The translations under genes and the position numbers were made by a program. Source: Arthrobacter sp. H35-D1 (GTDB lineage Bacteria > Actinomycetota > Actinomycetes > Actinomycetales > Micrococcaceae). From it: a DNA stretch of 64,000 nt. Every line of letters begins with the position of its first letter. Position 1 is the stretch's first letter. Positions 42,542-51,613 of the stretch are shown piece by piece. Location: assembly GCF_030063185.1 (NCBI RefSeq), contig NZ_JASISP010000001.1:310001-374000 (forward strand), written 5' to 3'. The notes below the pieces were generated by a model, which worked only from the letters and a program-made list of their open reading frames with translations, made no database searches and was not told the origin of the DNA.

Positions 42542-43963
42542 ATGGCCGCCACAAATGAAAAAGTTGATGTAGTTGTCATCGGCATGGGGCCCGGCGGCGA
42601 ATCGCTCGCCGGGGAGCTGGCGGCCGAAGGGCTCAGTGTTGTGGGCGTGGAGGCCAGGCTGGTGGGCGGCGAATGCCCGTACTTCGGTTGCGTCCCCTCC
42701 AAAATGATGATCCGGGCGGGCAACGCCGTGGCGGAAGCCCAGCGGATTCCCGCCCTGGCCGGCAGCGCCCAAGTGGCCTCCGACTTCTCCGTGGTTGCCG
42801 AGCGCATCCGCTCGGAGGCCACCGATAATTGGGACGACGCCGTCGCCGCCAAGCGCTTCACCGACAAGGGCGGACGCTTGGTGCGCGGGACAGGGCGTCT
42901 GGTGGGCCCCAAGAAGGTTGCCGTCACCACGAACGACGGCGATGAACTCACCTTCAGCGCCCGCCGCGCCGTGGTGCTCAACCCCGGCACCGATCCGGCG
43001 GTTCCTTCCATTCCGGGGCTTGAGGGCACGCCGTTTTGGACGAATCGGGAGGCCATGCAGGCGGAGAAGGCGCCGAAGTCGCTGATCATCCTGGGCGGCG
43101 GGCCCGTGGCAGTGGAGTTGGGGCAGGCCTTTGCCCGCTTCGGCACCAAGGTCACCTTGGTGGTGCGCGGTCCGCGGCTGCTGTCGAAGGAAGAGCCGGA
43201 GGCGTCGGAAATTCTGGGCAGGGTGTTCCACAGCGAGGGCATCAAGGTGCTGTACAACAGCACCATCACGGCCGTGGCGCACGCCAACTCCGCGTTTAAG
43301 GTGGAAGTGACCCGCGCCGGCGGCGCCGTGAAGAAGCTGTCGGCGAGCATGCTGCTGGTGGCCGCCGGCCGCACCCCTGCATTGGCCGGCCTGGACCTTC
43401 CAGCCGCCGGAATCACCTCCGGCGAAGACGCCGGGGGCGGGCAGGCCGCGCCGGACGCTCCCTCGGTGGATTCCCACATGCAACTGGCCAAGGGACTGTA
43501 CTTGATTGGTGACGCGGCAGGCCTCGGCCCCTTCACGCACATGTCGATGTACCAGGCCAACATTGCCACGGGGCACATTCTCGGCCAGGACAGGGGTGCG
43601 GCCGAGTCGCACGCCGTTCCACGGGTGACGTTCACGGATCCGGAGGTGGGCGCCGTGGGGCTCAACGAACAGCAGGCACGCGAGGCCGGACTGGACATCC
43701 GCGTTGGCACCGCCCAGGTGCCCAGTTCCACGCGCGGATGGATTCACAAGGCGGGCAACGAAGGGTTCATCAAGGTCGTCGAGGACAGCAAAACCGGTGT
43801 GCTTGTGGGCGCGAGTTCCATGGGGCCGCACGGCGGCGAGGTGCTCTCGGCGCTGGCCTTGGCCGTCCACGCCCGCATCCCGGTGAAAACGCTCGGAACC
43901 ATGATTTACGCGTATCCCACCTTTCACCGCGCCATTGCCGAGGCCGTTGCGGCGCTTGAATAA
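42542..43963 (+). CDS. Class I pyridine nucleotide-disulfide oxidoreductase (dihydrolipoamide dehydrogenase/mercuric reductase type)
   Basis: This is a 473-residue FAD-NAD(P) disulfide reductase. The FAD motif is VVIGMGPGGESLAGELA (about 11-27). The redox pair is GGECPYFGCVPSK (CxxxxC, about 43-48). The NAD(P)-binding motif is LILGGGPVAVELGQAFARFG-like (about 182). The dimerization domain has GHILGQ and PRVTFTDPEVGAVGL with a C-terminal YAYPTFHRAI, where His is the usual catalytic base. The substrate is unknown. It is 11 bases after opuCC and thus co-transcribed with the transporter, which is unusual. Confidence 0.88.
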   Translation: MAATNEKVDVVVIGMGPGGESLAGELAAEGLSVVGVEARLVGGECPYFGCVPSKMMIRAGNAVAEAQRIPALAGSAQVASDFSVVAERIRSEATDNWDDAVAAKRFTDKGGRLVRGTGRLVGPKKVAVTTNDGDELTFSARRAVVLNPGTDPAVPSIPGLEGTPFWTNREAMQAEKAPKSLIILGGGPVAVELGQAFARFGTKVTLVVRGPRLLSKEEPEASEILGRVFHSEGIKVLYNSTITAVAHANSAFKVEVTRAGGAVKKLSASMLLVAAGRTPALAGLDLPAAGITSGEDAGGGQAAPDAPSVDSHMQLAKGLYLIGDAAGLGPFTHMSMYQANIATGHILGQDRGAAESHAVPRVTFTDPEVGAVGLNEQQAREAGLDIRVGTAQVPSSTRGWIHKAGNEGFIKVVEDSKTGVLVGASSMGPHGGEVLSALALAVHARIPVKTLGTMIYAYPTFHRAIAEAVAALE

Positions 43964-43979
43964 CAGCACGTCCCCCGCA

Positions 43980-44043
43980 TGAACGCACCTTTCCCACTAT
44001 TGGGCACATGCCCGCCCGCGCATAAGTGGGAAAGGTGCGTTCA
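43980..44043. terminator. Long hairpin between convergent genes
   Basis: Perfect 19-bp arms (43980-43998 and 44025-44043, around GAACGCACCTTTCCCAC) enclose a 26-base loop that itself contains GGGCA-CA-TGCCC. It separates the flavoprotein from the beta-lactamase-like gene, which converge. It probably serves as a bidirectional terminator. Confidence 0.55.
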
Positions 44044-44054
44044 AGCGCAGAGAA

Positions 44055-45188
44055 CTACGCCAGCAGGGCCTTCCGGACGGCGACGCTGAGCTGCATGGCG
44101 CGCCCGGCCGTGCCGCCTTCCTCGTTCCATGCCGGGACGTAGCCAAAGCCAATCCCGTACAGCGGGTCGGCGAACCCGAGCGAGGCGTTGGCGCCGTCGT
44201 GCCCGAAGGCCTGCGCGCTGCCAAAGTCCATGCGCGGGTTGGACTTCATGAACGTGACGCCAAACGAATTGATCTCACAAAAGACCCTGTCCAAGCCCCA
44301 CACCTGTTCCCGACCCATGTGCGCAATGGTCTCTTCGCTCAGGTAGGCGGGCAGCCCGTCAATGCCGGTGATGGCACCGGCGTACACCCTGGCCAGGCCG
44401 TCGGCCGAGCCCACGCCGGATCCACTGCAGCTGCCTCCCGCGCGAACGCTGCGAATGTTGGGCATTGCCAACAGGTTGCCGGCCTGCACATTGCCCGACA
44501 CACCGGCCATCGAGCCCGGATCCAGGAAACCTTGCGCCTCCTCCTCGGCAAAGAGCACGGGACGGAAGCGCGGCTCCAGCGATTCGGGCAGACCCAGGAA
44601 CATGTCAGCGGCGTACGGTTCCCGGATGCGGCGGTTGTAAAGATCCTGCAGCCGCTCCCCGCTCACCTGCTGGCACAGTTGCTCAAGGAAAACGCCCATC
44701 GTGAGGGCGTGGTATCCGAAAATTCCACTGCCCAGGCGCCACATGGGCGCCAAGGCTGCAAGGCGCGCGGCCACGGCCGAAAGATCGTTGTACTCCTCCA
44801 TGTCAAAGCCGCCCTGGACACCGACCAAACCCGCTTGGTGGGAGAGCAGCTGGCGCACCGAGACTCCGGCCTTGCCGTTCTGGGCAAACTCGGGCCAGTA
44901 GCTGGCCACCGTGGCATCCAAGTCGATCAAGCCGTCCTGGACCAGCAAGCTGAATGCGAGCGCTGCCACACCCTTCGAGCAAGAAAAAACGCCCGTGAGG
45001 GAATCCGCTGCAGAGTCCTTTCCACCCACCAAACCAACCACCTTGGCCCCCCGGTGGTAGACGGCCAGCTGCGCGCTGTAGCCGGGGTCGGCGTCGAGCA
45101 TGGAATCAAAAAGGTCGCGGACGCCGGTGAACTTCTCGGTGGCGAAACTCTGGGACGTGCCGGCGGCCGGCTGCTGTGAAAGTGTCAT
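44055..45188 (-). CDS. Serine hydrolase, beta-lactamase/esterase family (class C-like)
   Basis: This is a 377-residue member of the beta-lactamase/DD-peptidase fold used by EstB-like esterases. The nucleophile motif SxxK is FSCSKGVAALAF (about 69-80). The Tyr of the second motif is probably in IFGYHALTMG (about residue 149), and GHDGANASLG near 330 corresponds to the third (HxG-type) motif. No signal peptide is seen, which argues for an intracellular esterase and not an exported lactamase. It starts at ATG 45188, with the lipoprotein gene divergent. Confidence 0.83.
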   Translation of the reverse strand: MTLSQQPAAGTSQSFATEKFTGVRDLFDSMLDADPGYSAQLAVYHRGAKVVGLVGGKDSAADSLTGVFSCSKGVAALAFSLLVQDGLIDLDATVASYWPEFAQNGKAGVSVRQLLSHQAGLVGVQGGFDMEEYNDLSAVAARLAALAPMWRLGSGIFGYHALTMGVFLEQLCQQVSGERLQDLYNRRIREPYAADMFLGLPESLEPRFRPVLFAEEEAQGFLDPGSMAGVSGNVQAGNLLAMPNIRSVRAGGSCSGSGVGSADGLARVYAGAITGIDGLPAYLSEETIAHMGREQVWGLDRVFCEINSFGVTFMKSNPRMDFGSAQAFGHDGANASLGFADPLYGIGFGYVPAWNEEGGTAGRAMQLSVAVRKALLA

Positions 45189-45265
45189 GCAACCACTCTA
45201 GGGAATGCGGCGCTCTCGGGTCGCCTCCTTTGCGGCGTGCACGATCGGTACGAGAAGATGGATCC

Positions 45266-45739
45266 ATGGACGCTGGAAAGGATAGGAAGCGGATTCGTTT
45301 CCCAGCCGCAGGGGCCGCTCTCGCCGTGCCACTAATTTTGGCGGCATCCCTCACAGGGTGCACCCAAGGCCCGCACTATCAGGACTCTTTGATAGCGGCG
45401 GCTAAAGAAGGGCCCGCGGCGCTTTCCCTTCCCAGGGGAGAGGGCCTCGGAGCTTCTGTGCCGCTGTGGGACTCGGTGCTCATAGTCTGCCCCTACAGTG
45501 ACACTCAGCTTGTCCCCGAACCCTTCGCCGATGAGGCTCGCACACTTGATGTGACGACTACAGATTCCGTGCAATGGCTGCTTTTTTCCGGACAAAATGG
45601 TGTCAGTCCCCTTTCCATCGAAAGAACCACCGTCGATTTCTGCCACGCCGGCGCTCCACCCGCGCAGTACGATCACGACCAACTCTGGAGCGCACAAAAG
45701 TCCGACGGCGCATGGGTCATGACGCCTGCCCGCCCCTGA
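45266..45739 (+). CDS. Hypothetical lipoprotein
   Basis: The 157-residue protein has a basic start (MDAGKDRKRIRF), a hydrophobic segment (AAGAALAVPLILAAS) and a lipobox SLTGC at about residues 25-29, so it should be anchored outside the membrane. Two further cysteines (in VLIVCPYSD and DFCHAG) may form a disulfide. No family is recognised. The ATG at 45266 is the start that exposes the signal sequence directly. Confidence 0.6.
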   Translation: MDAGKDRKRIRFPAAGAALAVPLILAASLTGCTQGPHYQDSLIAAAKEGPAALSLPRGEGLGASVPLWDSVLIVCPYSDTQLVPEPFADEARTLDVTTTDSVQWLLFSGQNGVSPLSIERTTVDFCHAGAPPAQYDHDQLWSAQKSDGAWVMTPARP

Positions 45740-46196
45740 AAACGAGTGGCTCCGCACCTCCGACGGGAGAGTTGGGGCTTGCCCCCATACTCGTTCAAAA
45801 TACTCATTCACAGGTCTCTTCGAGACGAGCGACGGATGCCGCCCAACTTCTAGCGCTGGAGCTTTCCACGCCCGATCGGTCCAGGAGGAGCACAGGTGGG
45901 ATACACCCCTTTCAGTAATTCAGGACACTTCGAAAGAGCGCCTGCGGACATCTGCAAGGCTTTTGCCGACCCCGCACTGGTGCATGAATAAACGGAGCAC
46001 AAGACCACGTTTGTTCCAAGCCCGGGCTTCGTGCTCGCGGCGGGCAACACGTGGGAGGAGCACCACGGCGAAGAATGCGACGTTGACCAGGTCGCGTGGA
46101 CCATCACCGAGCATGTGCCGCAGTCTGTCATGGAGTACCGCGGCAAACAGCGCGGAGTGCACCAGCGCGTCCGGCTGGCCATGGAACCGGAAGCTT

Positions 46197-46221
46197 CCGG
46201 CTACCGGCTACCGGCTACCGG
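46197..46221. repeat. Tandem 7-bp repeat, 3.6 copies of CCGGCTA
   Basis: Copies lie at 46197-46203, 46204-46210 and 46211-46217, followed by CCGG. Seven is not a multiple of three, so any gain or loss of a unit changes the reading frame. With two units instead of three, the frame of the broken SRPBCC gene would be continuous here. Confidence 0.85.
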
Positions 46222-46268
46222 AGACGATACGTTTCGCCCCGACGGTCGCAGGAAAGCTGGGACCGAGC

Positions 46269-46826
46269 ATGCTCTCCTGGCTGTTGCTCGTCACAGGAAT
46301 CCTCGCCAAATTCGCCAACGACAAAGGCGAATCGCTCGAATTGCTCGAATTGCTGCAGGACTACCTCGACGGGGACCATGCCGGCACAGCCGACGATTCC
46401 GCCGACGATGGCGCAAGCGAGGCAAAAATGTCCGGGCTTGCCACCGACTTTGTGGCCGCGTTCACCGGTGTTGGATCTCCCATCGCAGCCGGTGAACTCG
46501 ACGGATCACCGGCGTCGCTCGCCGCCGTGGACCGGATCTTGGAGGACTTCTTCCAACAGCAGCAGACCCTGCCGGAGGATCTGCACCTGCTGGCCGCCGC
46601 GTACGTCCGGGAGGTGGCACGCGCCGAATACGGTGGCCGATTCCTCCGTGGCGAGGATCCTGACTTGTTCGTTCTCGTCGTCGGCGAACTAGAGTGCAGC
46701 ACCGGTGTGATGGCGATGGGCAAAGTCGCGAAACGCGCCCGGAACGGGGCCGAGGACAGCCTCGAGTTCTTCTACGCCGGCATCGCGCCGCTGCTCGAGC
46801 GCGGGGTGTCCGCCACACTCATCTGA
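46269..46826 (+). CDS. Residual open frame of the broken SRPBCC gene, hypothetical
   Basis: From ATG 46269 an intact 185-codon frame runs to 46826. It begins MLSWLLLVTGILAKFANDKG, which I read as the last helix of an SRPBCC domain, followed by an acidic linker (about 32-50). A second helical region of about 120 residues follows (TDFVAAFTGVGSPIAAGELD, HLLAAAYVREVARAEYGGRF), which I do not recognise. No ribosome site precedes the ATG, so independent expression is doubtful; an automated pipeline might still call it a gene. Confidence 0.4.
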   Translation: MLSWLLLVTGILAKFANDKGESLELLELLQDYLDGDHAGTADDSADDGASEAKMSGLATDFVAAFTGVGSPIAAGELDGSPASLAAVDRILEDFFQQQQTLPEDLHLLAAAYVREVARAEYGGRFLRGEDPDLFVLVVGELECSTGVMAMGKVAKRARNGAEDSLEFFYAGIAPLLERGVSATLI

Positions 46827-46954
46827 CCCCATTGCGCCGTGGGAACATGTGGCAAGAGAACATGCCCCAGCGGAACAAGATCCCACGGAACCCTGTGGGT
46901 CGCCACCCGCGCGTGAAAAGTGGTTCTGCCCCTTTTCAGGCCCTTTTCGGGCCC

Positions 46955-48271
46955 TTATCCGATGCCGCAGTAATCCAGCAGCAGTTCGGCAAACATGGAG
47001 TTGGCCCAGGAAAACCACGGGCGGGTAAACTGCGCGGGATCGTCGGGGTCAAAACCCTCGTGCATGGTGGACGTGCCGCCGGTGGTGTCCCGCAGGCAGT
47101 GCAGCAACCGCAACTTTTCCGCCGCATCGGCAGTGGTGAGCCCTTGCACGGCCAGCGCAATGGGCCAGACGTAGCCCGGCGGCGTGTGCGGGCTGCCGAC
47201 GCCAGCGGCGTGTGCGCCCGAATAATAGAACGGGTTCTCAGCACTCAGCACAAAGGCCCGCGTGGCCAAGTACAGCGGATCCCCCGGGTCAATCCCGCCC
47301 GTCAGCGGCAAGGACAGCAGGCTGGGCATGTTGGCGTCGTCCATCAGCAGGGTGCCGCCCAGCCCGTCCACCTCGTAGGCGTACATGTCGCCGTGGACAG
47401 GGTGCGTCACCACACCATGGGCCGCCACGCCGGCGCTGATTTCAACAGCCAAGGCGGCAGCTTCGGCGGCAAGTTCGGCATCGGAATACACCTCCGCGGC
47501 AATCTCGGCCAGCTGCCTCAGGGCGGCGGCGGCGAAGAGGTTGCCGGGAATGTTGAAGCTGTGGACGCACGCGTCGTCGCTGGGCCGGAAGCCTGCCCAC
47601 GTCATGCCGGTAACGCCCGACGCCGGCCCCCTCCCCTCCCGCTGCAGCGTCTCGCTCGGCAGGTCCGTGTTGCGCTCAAAACGGTAACTGGAATTGGCTT
47701 CGTGGTCTTGTTCAAGACCCAACTGGTGCACGATCGTGCGCAACACCGCGTGCACGGCGCCGTCAAGCACATCGGTGCGGGAGGTCCGGCGCCACACAGC
47801 ATGGGCCAGCCAGATGGGGAACGCCAAGGAATCCAGCTCATATTTACGCTCCCAGATCCACGGGTCATTGCACCCGTCATCCGGGTCGTAGGAAGCACCG
47901 TTCGCTTCCCGGTTGAACGCGTTCGCGTAGGAATCCTGGGCCAAATACTGGAACTGCCGCCGGCTCAGACCGGCCAGCACCTCGTACAGCTCGTCGCCGT
48001 CTGCGGAATCCAGAAACCGCAGGAACGGCAGCATTTGTGCGGAGGAATCACGCAGCCACATGGCCGGAATGTCCCCGGTAATGACGAAGGTGGTGCCGTC
48101 GGCTTCACGGGTCAGGGTGGTCTCAAGGGTGTTGCGCATGACGTCGTGGAAGATCGTGGCCAGGGCAGTGTCCCCCGTGCTGCTTTCAATCGCCGCAGCA
48201 CAGTCGAGCAGCGGTTGCTTCAGGAACTCCCGGGCGCCCCATACCGTGCGGTCGTGGCTTTCATTTTCCAT
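46955..48271 (-). CDS. GH125 exo-alpha-1,6-mannosidase (metal-independent)
   Basis: This is a 438-residue alpha/alpha-barrel glycosidase of family GH125, which removes terminal alpha-1,6-linked mannose by inversion. The signature GDIPAMWLRDSSAQM (about 66-80), the ANAFNREANG segment, the DDGCNDPWIWERKYELDSLA block and the C-terminal WFSWANSMFAELLLD are all characteristic. There is no signal peptide, so it works inside the cell on imported oligosaccharides. The start ATG 48271 follows AAAGGAG. It is divergent from the GH38-GH5 operon, 111 bases apart. Confidence 0.92.
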   Translation of the reverse strand: MENESHDRTVWGAREFLKQPLLDCAAAIESSTGDTALATIFHDVMRNTLETTLTREADGTTFVITGDIPAMWLRDSSAQMLPFLRFLDSADGDELYEVLAGLSRRQFQYLAQDSYANAFNREANGASYDPDDGCNDPWIWERKYELDSLAFPIWLAHAVWRRTSRTDVLDGAVHAVLRTIVHQLGLEQDHEANSSYRFERNTDLPSETLQREGRGPASGVTGMTWAGFRPSDDACVHSFNIPGNLFAAAALRQLAEIAAEVYSDAELAAEAAALAVEISAGVAAHGVVTHPVHGDMYAYEVDGLGGTLLMDDANMPSLLSLPLTGGIDPGDPLYLATRAFVLSAENPFYYSGAHAAGVGSPHTPPGYVWPIALAVQGLTTADAAEKLRLLHCLRDTTGGTSTMHEGFDPDDPAQFTRPWFSWANSMFAELLLDYCGIG

Positions 48272-48382
48272 ACTTTTCTCCTTTGCCGCGGAACACAACA
48301 GCTTATGCGCCACTGGGTGCGCCGTCCCACTAGACTTTCAGTGCAGCCCCCCGCCCTCTGCGTTTCTGGAAGGTTTCTGCCC

Positions 48383-51300
48383 ATGCATGACAAACACGAC
48401 CTGATCCAAAACCGGCTCAAGCGAGTCCTGGTTGAAAGGATCGTCCCGGCCATCCACACGCCCGTGTCCGCACTGACCCTGACGGCGTGGCAGGTGGAGG
48501 GCGGCCAAGGCGAACCCGTTGCCCCCTCAGTTGCCCTGCCCGGTTCCGGCACGCACGACGGCGGCACGCCAGCAGGCGGTCCGCCCACCAACGGCACGCC
48601 CACCAACGGTTCGCCCTCCCACAGCCCCGAGTATCTCCCGTTCGCCGTGGGCCAACAGTGGGGCCCGGCATGGGGCACCAGCTGGATTCACCTGACGGGC
48701 ACGGTGCCTGCGAGCACGCAGGGCCACAAGGTGGAGCTCGTGGTGGACCTGGGCTTTAGCCAGTCGTGGCCAGGATTCCAGGCTGAGGGCCTCGTCTACC
48801 GTCCGGACGGGACGGCCATCAAAGCGCTGAACCCGCTCAACACCTGGCTGCCTGTCGCAGACAAGGCCGAAGGCGGCGAGAACATCGATCTCTATGTCGA
48901 GGCCGCTTCCAACCCGTTCGTCTTCACCGACAACCCTTTCGTCCCCACGCAGCTGGGCGAGAAGTCCACGGCAGGGGACGCGCCGCGCTACACCATGGCC
49001 CGGGCCGACATCAATATCTTCAACACCGAGGTGTGGGAACTCGTCCAAGACCTTGAAGTCCTCGACCAGCTCCAAAACGAGCTGGATCTGGGCAACCCGC
49101 GCCGCTGGGACATCCTCTATGCGCTGGAACGCGCGCTCGACGCCGTCGACCTCTCCGACATACCCGGCACGGCTCCCGCGGCCCGCGCGCAACTGGCCGA
49201 AGCCTTGGCGCAGCCTGCCAACGCCAGCGCCCACCAAATCACGGCCATTGGGCATGCCCACATTGACTCGGCGTGGCTCTGGCCCGTGCGGGAAACCGTG
49301 CGCAAGGTGGCCCGAACGACGTCGAACGTGGTGAATTTGCTCGAGCAGGATCCGGAGCTGCAGTTCGTCATGTCCTCGGCCCAGCAATATGAGTGGCTGA
49401 AGGAGCAGCGCCCGGAGGTGTTCGCGCGGGTCAACGAGGCCGTGGACGGAGGCCGCTTCATTCCAGTGGGCGGCATGTGGGTGGAGTCGGACACGAACAT
49501 GGTGGGGTCGGAAGCCATGGCACGCCAGTTCACCTACGGCCAGCGCTTCTTCCGCGAGAACTTTGGGAGGGAATGCCAGGAGGTGTGGCTGCCGGACTCC
49601 TTTGGCTATTCCGCCGCGCTGCCGCAGATCGTCAAACTGGCAGGCGCCAAATGGTTCCTCACGCAGAAAATTTCCTGGAACACCGTGAACAAGTTCCCGC
49701 ACCACACCTTCAACTGGGAAGGCATCGACGGCACCCGCGTGTTCACGCACTTCCCGCCGGCCGACACCTACAACTCCCAGCTCTCCGGCGCCGAGCTGGC
49801 GCACACAGTGCGAAACTTCCGTGACAAGGGCGCCGCAAGGAATTCGCTCATTCCGTTTGGCTGGGGCGACGGCGGAGGCGGACCCACGCGCGAAATGTTG
49901 GCGCGGGCGAAGCGCACGAAAAATCTGGAGGGCTCCCCGCAGGTCGCCATCGCCAGCCCGGCCGAGTTTTTCACGGCCGCCGAAGCCGAGTACCCCAACG
50001 CCCCCGTGTGGAAGGGCGAGCTGTACCTTGAACTGCATCGCGGAACCTACACCTCGCAGGCACTGACCAAGCGGGGCAACCGCCGCAGCGAACACCTGCT
50101 GCGCGAGGCCGAGCTGTGGAGCGCCACGGCCGCCGCGCGCTGCCTCATCGATTACCCGTACGCGGAGCTGGACCGGATCTGGAAGCTGGTGCTGCTGAAC
50201 CAATTCCACGACATCCTGCCCGGCTCCGCCATCGCCTGGGTACACCGCGAAGCGGCGGAAAGCTACGCGCGGATTGCCGAGGAGCTGAACAAGATCATCG
50301 GAGAAGCAGTGGAAGCTCTCGCCCCCCTCGATCCCCGGTCGCTGCTGGAACCGGTGTCGGAGCGGGATTTCGATACGGTCCTGCACTTCAATGCCTCTCC
50401 CTATCCGCGCCGCGGGATCGCGCCGTTGAGCGCAGGCGTCCCGGAGCCAGAAACCACACTGGTGACGGTGGAGCGCGACGGAAGCGACGTCGTCGTACGC
50501 AATGGGCTCATCACTGTCCGCTTTGGCAAAGACGGCGTCATCAGCTCGATTGTGGACATTGCTGCCAACCGCGAGCTGGTTCCGGAGGGTCAGGGCGCCA
50601 ACCTGCTGCAGCTGCACACCGACTTCCCCAACATGTGGGACGCATGGGACATTGACGAGTTCTACAGGAACACCGTCACGGACCTGCGCGAACTCGATTC
50701 GATGGACGTCACGATGCTGGGGAGCCAGCCTGAGATCACCATCAAGCGCAGTTTCAGGAAGTCGCACATCACCCAGCGCGTGCGGATTTCCCCGGACTCC
50801 AAGACCATCACCGTCTACAACGATGTTGACTGGCACGAGCAGGAAACGCTGCTCAAGGCCGCCTTCCCCCTGGACGTGCACGCCGACCACGCCCGTTTTG
50901 AGACCCAGTATGGGCACATCCAGCGCGCCACACATGAGAACACCTCGTGGGACAACGCCCGTTTTGAGGTGTGTGCGCACCGCTGGGTCCACGTGGGCGA
51001 GCCCGGCTTTGGTGCGGCCGTCATCAACGATTCCACCTATGGCCACGACGTTTCCCGCCACCCAGGCACCAACGGTTCGAGCTTCACCACTGTGCGCCTG
51101 TCGCTGCTGCGCGGGCCCCGCTTCCCGGACCCGGAGACGGACCAGGGACGGCACGAGTTCAGTTACGGACTGGTGGTGGGCGCGGACGTGGCTGATGCTG
51201 TGGCCGCCGGGTATGCGCTGAACCTGCCGTGGCGCGGCGTGCCGGGCGATTGGACCGGCGCCGCCATCCAGCCACTGGTGTCCACCAGCTCCGCCGCCGC

Positions 51301-51613
51301 CATCATTGAGGCAGTCAAATTGGCCGACGACCGCAGCGGCGACGTCATCGTGCGCCTGTACGAGCCGCTCGGCGCCCGCGCGTCGGTGACGTTGTCGGCG
51401 TCGTTCCCGGTGGCGGGCGTGCAGGAGAACAACCTCCTGGAACAGCCGTACGACGCCGGATCCCTCACCTTGGGTGCCGCCAAGGCCGATCCCGGTTCCA
51501 GCGCTGCCAGTTCCAGCGCTGCCGGCACGGGCGTTGCTGGCAACTGCCAAATCCACCTTGACCTGCGCCCCTTCCAAATCCTGACCTTGCGTTTGCAGAA
51601 AGGCAGCAAATGA
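48383..51613 (+). CDS. GH38 alpha-mannosidase
   Basis: This is a 1076-residue retaining, zinc-dependent alpha-mannosidase. The zinc ligands and nucleophile are visible: GHAHIDSAWLWP (His, Asp), WLPDSFGYSAALPQI (nucleophile Asp) and LLNQFHDILPGSAI (His). The N-terminal domain contains a Gly/Pro/Thr/Asn-rich insert at about residues 41-83. The C-terminal beta domains run from about 650 to the end, with a short Ser/Ala-rich linker near 1045. It has no signal peptide. The ATG at 48383 fits the family; the frame is open for 1.7 kb upstream only as an antisense shadow of GH125. It overlaps the next gene by four bases. Confidence 0.93.
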   Translation: MHDKHDLIQNRLKRVLVERIVPAIHTPVSALTLTAWQVEGGQGEPVAPSVALPGSGTHDGGTPAGGPPTNGTPTNGSPSHSPEYLPFAVGQQWGPAWGTSWIHLTGTVPASTQGHKVELVVDLGFSQSWPGFQAEGLVYRPDGTAIKALNPLNTWLPVADKAEGGENIDLYVEAASNPFVFTDNPFVPTQLGEKSTAGDAPRYTMARADINIFNTEVWELVQDLEVLDQLQNELDLGNPRRWDILYALERALDAVDLSDIPGTAPAARAQLAEALAQPANASAHQITAIGHAHIDSAWLWPVRETVRKVARTTSNVVNLLEQDPELQFVMSSAQQYEWLKEQRPEVFARVNEAVDGGRFIPVGGMWVESDTNMVGSEAMARQFTYGQRFFRENFGRECQEVWLPDSFGYSAALPQIVKLAGAKWFLTQKISWNTVNKFPHHTFNWEGIDGTRVFTHFPPADTYNSQLSGAELAHTVRNFRDKGAARNSLIPFGWGDGGGGPTREMLARAKRTKNLEGSPQVAIASPAEFFTAAEAEYPNAPVWKGELYLELHRGTYTSQALTKRGNRRSEHLLREAELWSATAAARCLIDYPYAELDRIWKLVLLNQFHDILPGSAIAWVHREAAESYARIAEELNKIIGEAVEALAPLDPRSLLEPVSERDFDTVLHFNASPYPRRGIAPLSAGVPEPETTLVTVERDGSDVVVRNGLITVRFGKDGVISSIVDIAANRELVPEGQGANLLQLHTDFPNMWDAWDIDEFYRNTVTDLRELDSMDVTMLGSQPEITIKRSFRKSHITQRVRISPDSKTITVYNDVDWHEQETLLKAAFPLDVHADHARFETQYGHIQRATHENTSWDNARFEVCAHRWVHVGEPGFGAAVINDSTYGHDVSRHPGTNGSSFTTVRLSLLRGPRFPDPETDQGRHEFSYGLVVGADVADAVAAGYALNLPWRGVPGDWTGAAIQPLVSTSSAAAIIEAVKLADDRSGDVIVRLYEPLGARASVTLSASFPVAGVQENNLLEQPYDAGSLTLGAAKADPGSSAASSSAAGTGVAGNCQIHLDLRPFQILTLRLQKGSK

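Larger units (their letters stand above)
45896..46826 (+). pseudogene. Broken gene for an SRPBCC-domain protein
   Basis: A GTG at 45896 stands 7 bases behind AGGAGG. It opens a frame with SRPBCC-like sequence (FERAPADICKAFADPALVHE), which hits TAA at 45989-45991 and then continues in the same frame (TTFVPSPGFVLAAGNTWEE to RVRLAMEPEASGYR). A CCGGCTA repeat (46197-46217, three copies plus CCGG) then shifts the frame. Deleting one 7-base copy would join it to the downstream frame (ETIRFAPTVAGKLGPS, then LSWLLLVTGILAKFAND), which looks like the C-terminal helix of the same domain. Two lesions therefore separate an otherwise continuous gene of about 310 codons. Confidence 0.6.

Noticed and set aside
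42254-43969. Minus-strand frames of 571 and 403 codons over the flavoprotein gene
   Set aside because: They are shadows of the sense frame, which has intact FAD, redox-Cys and NAD motifs.
45776-45787. Small GGGGC-TT-GCCCC hairpin upstream of the broken SRPBCC gene
   Set aside because: Five base pairs are expected by chance at this GC content, and there is no T-tract.
46694-48382. Upstream extension of the GH38 frame by 563 codons
   Set aside because: It is antisense to the well-supported GH125 gene and has no family resemblance. The conserved N-terminus begins at ATG 48383.
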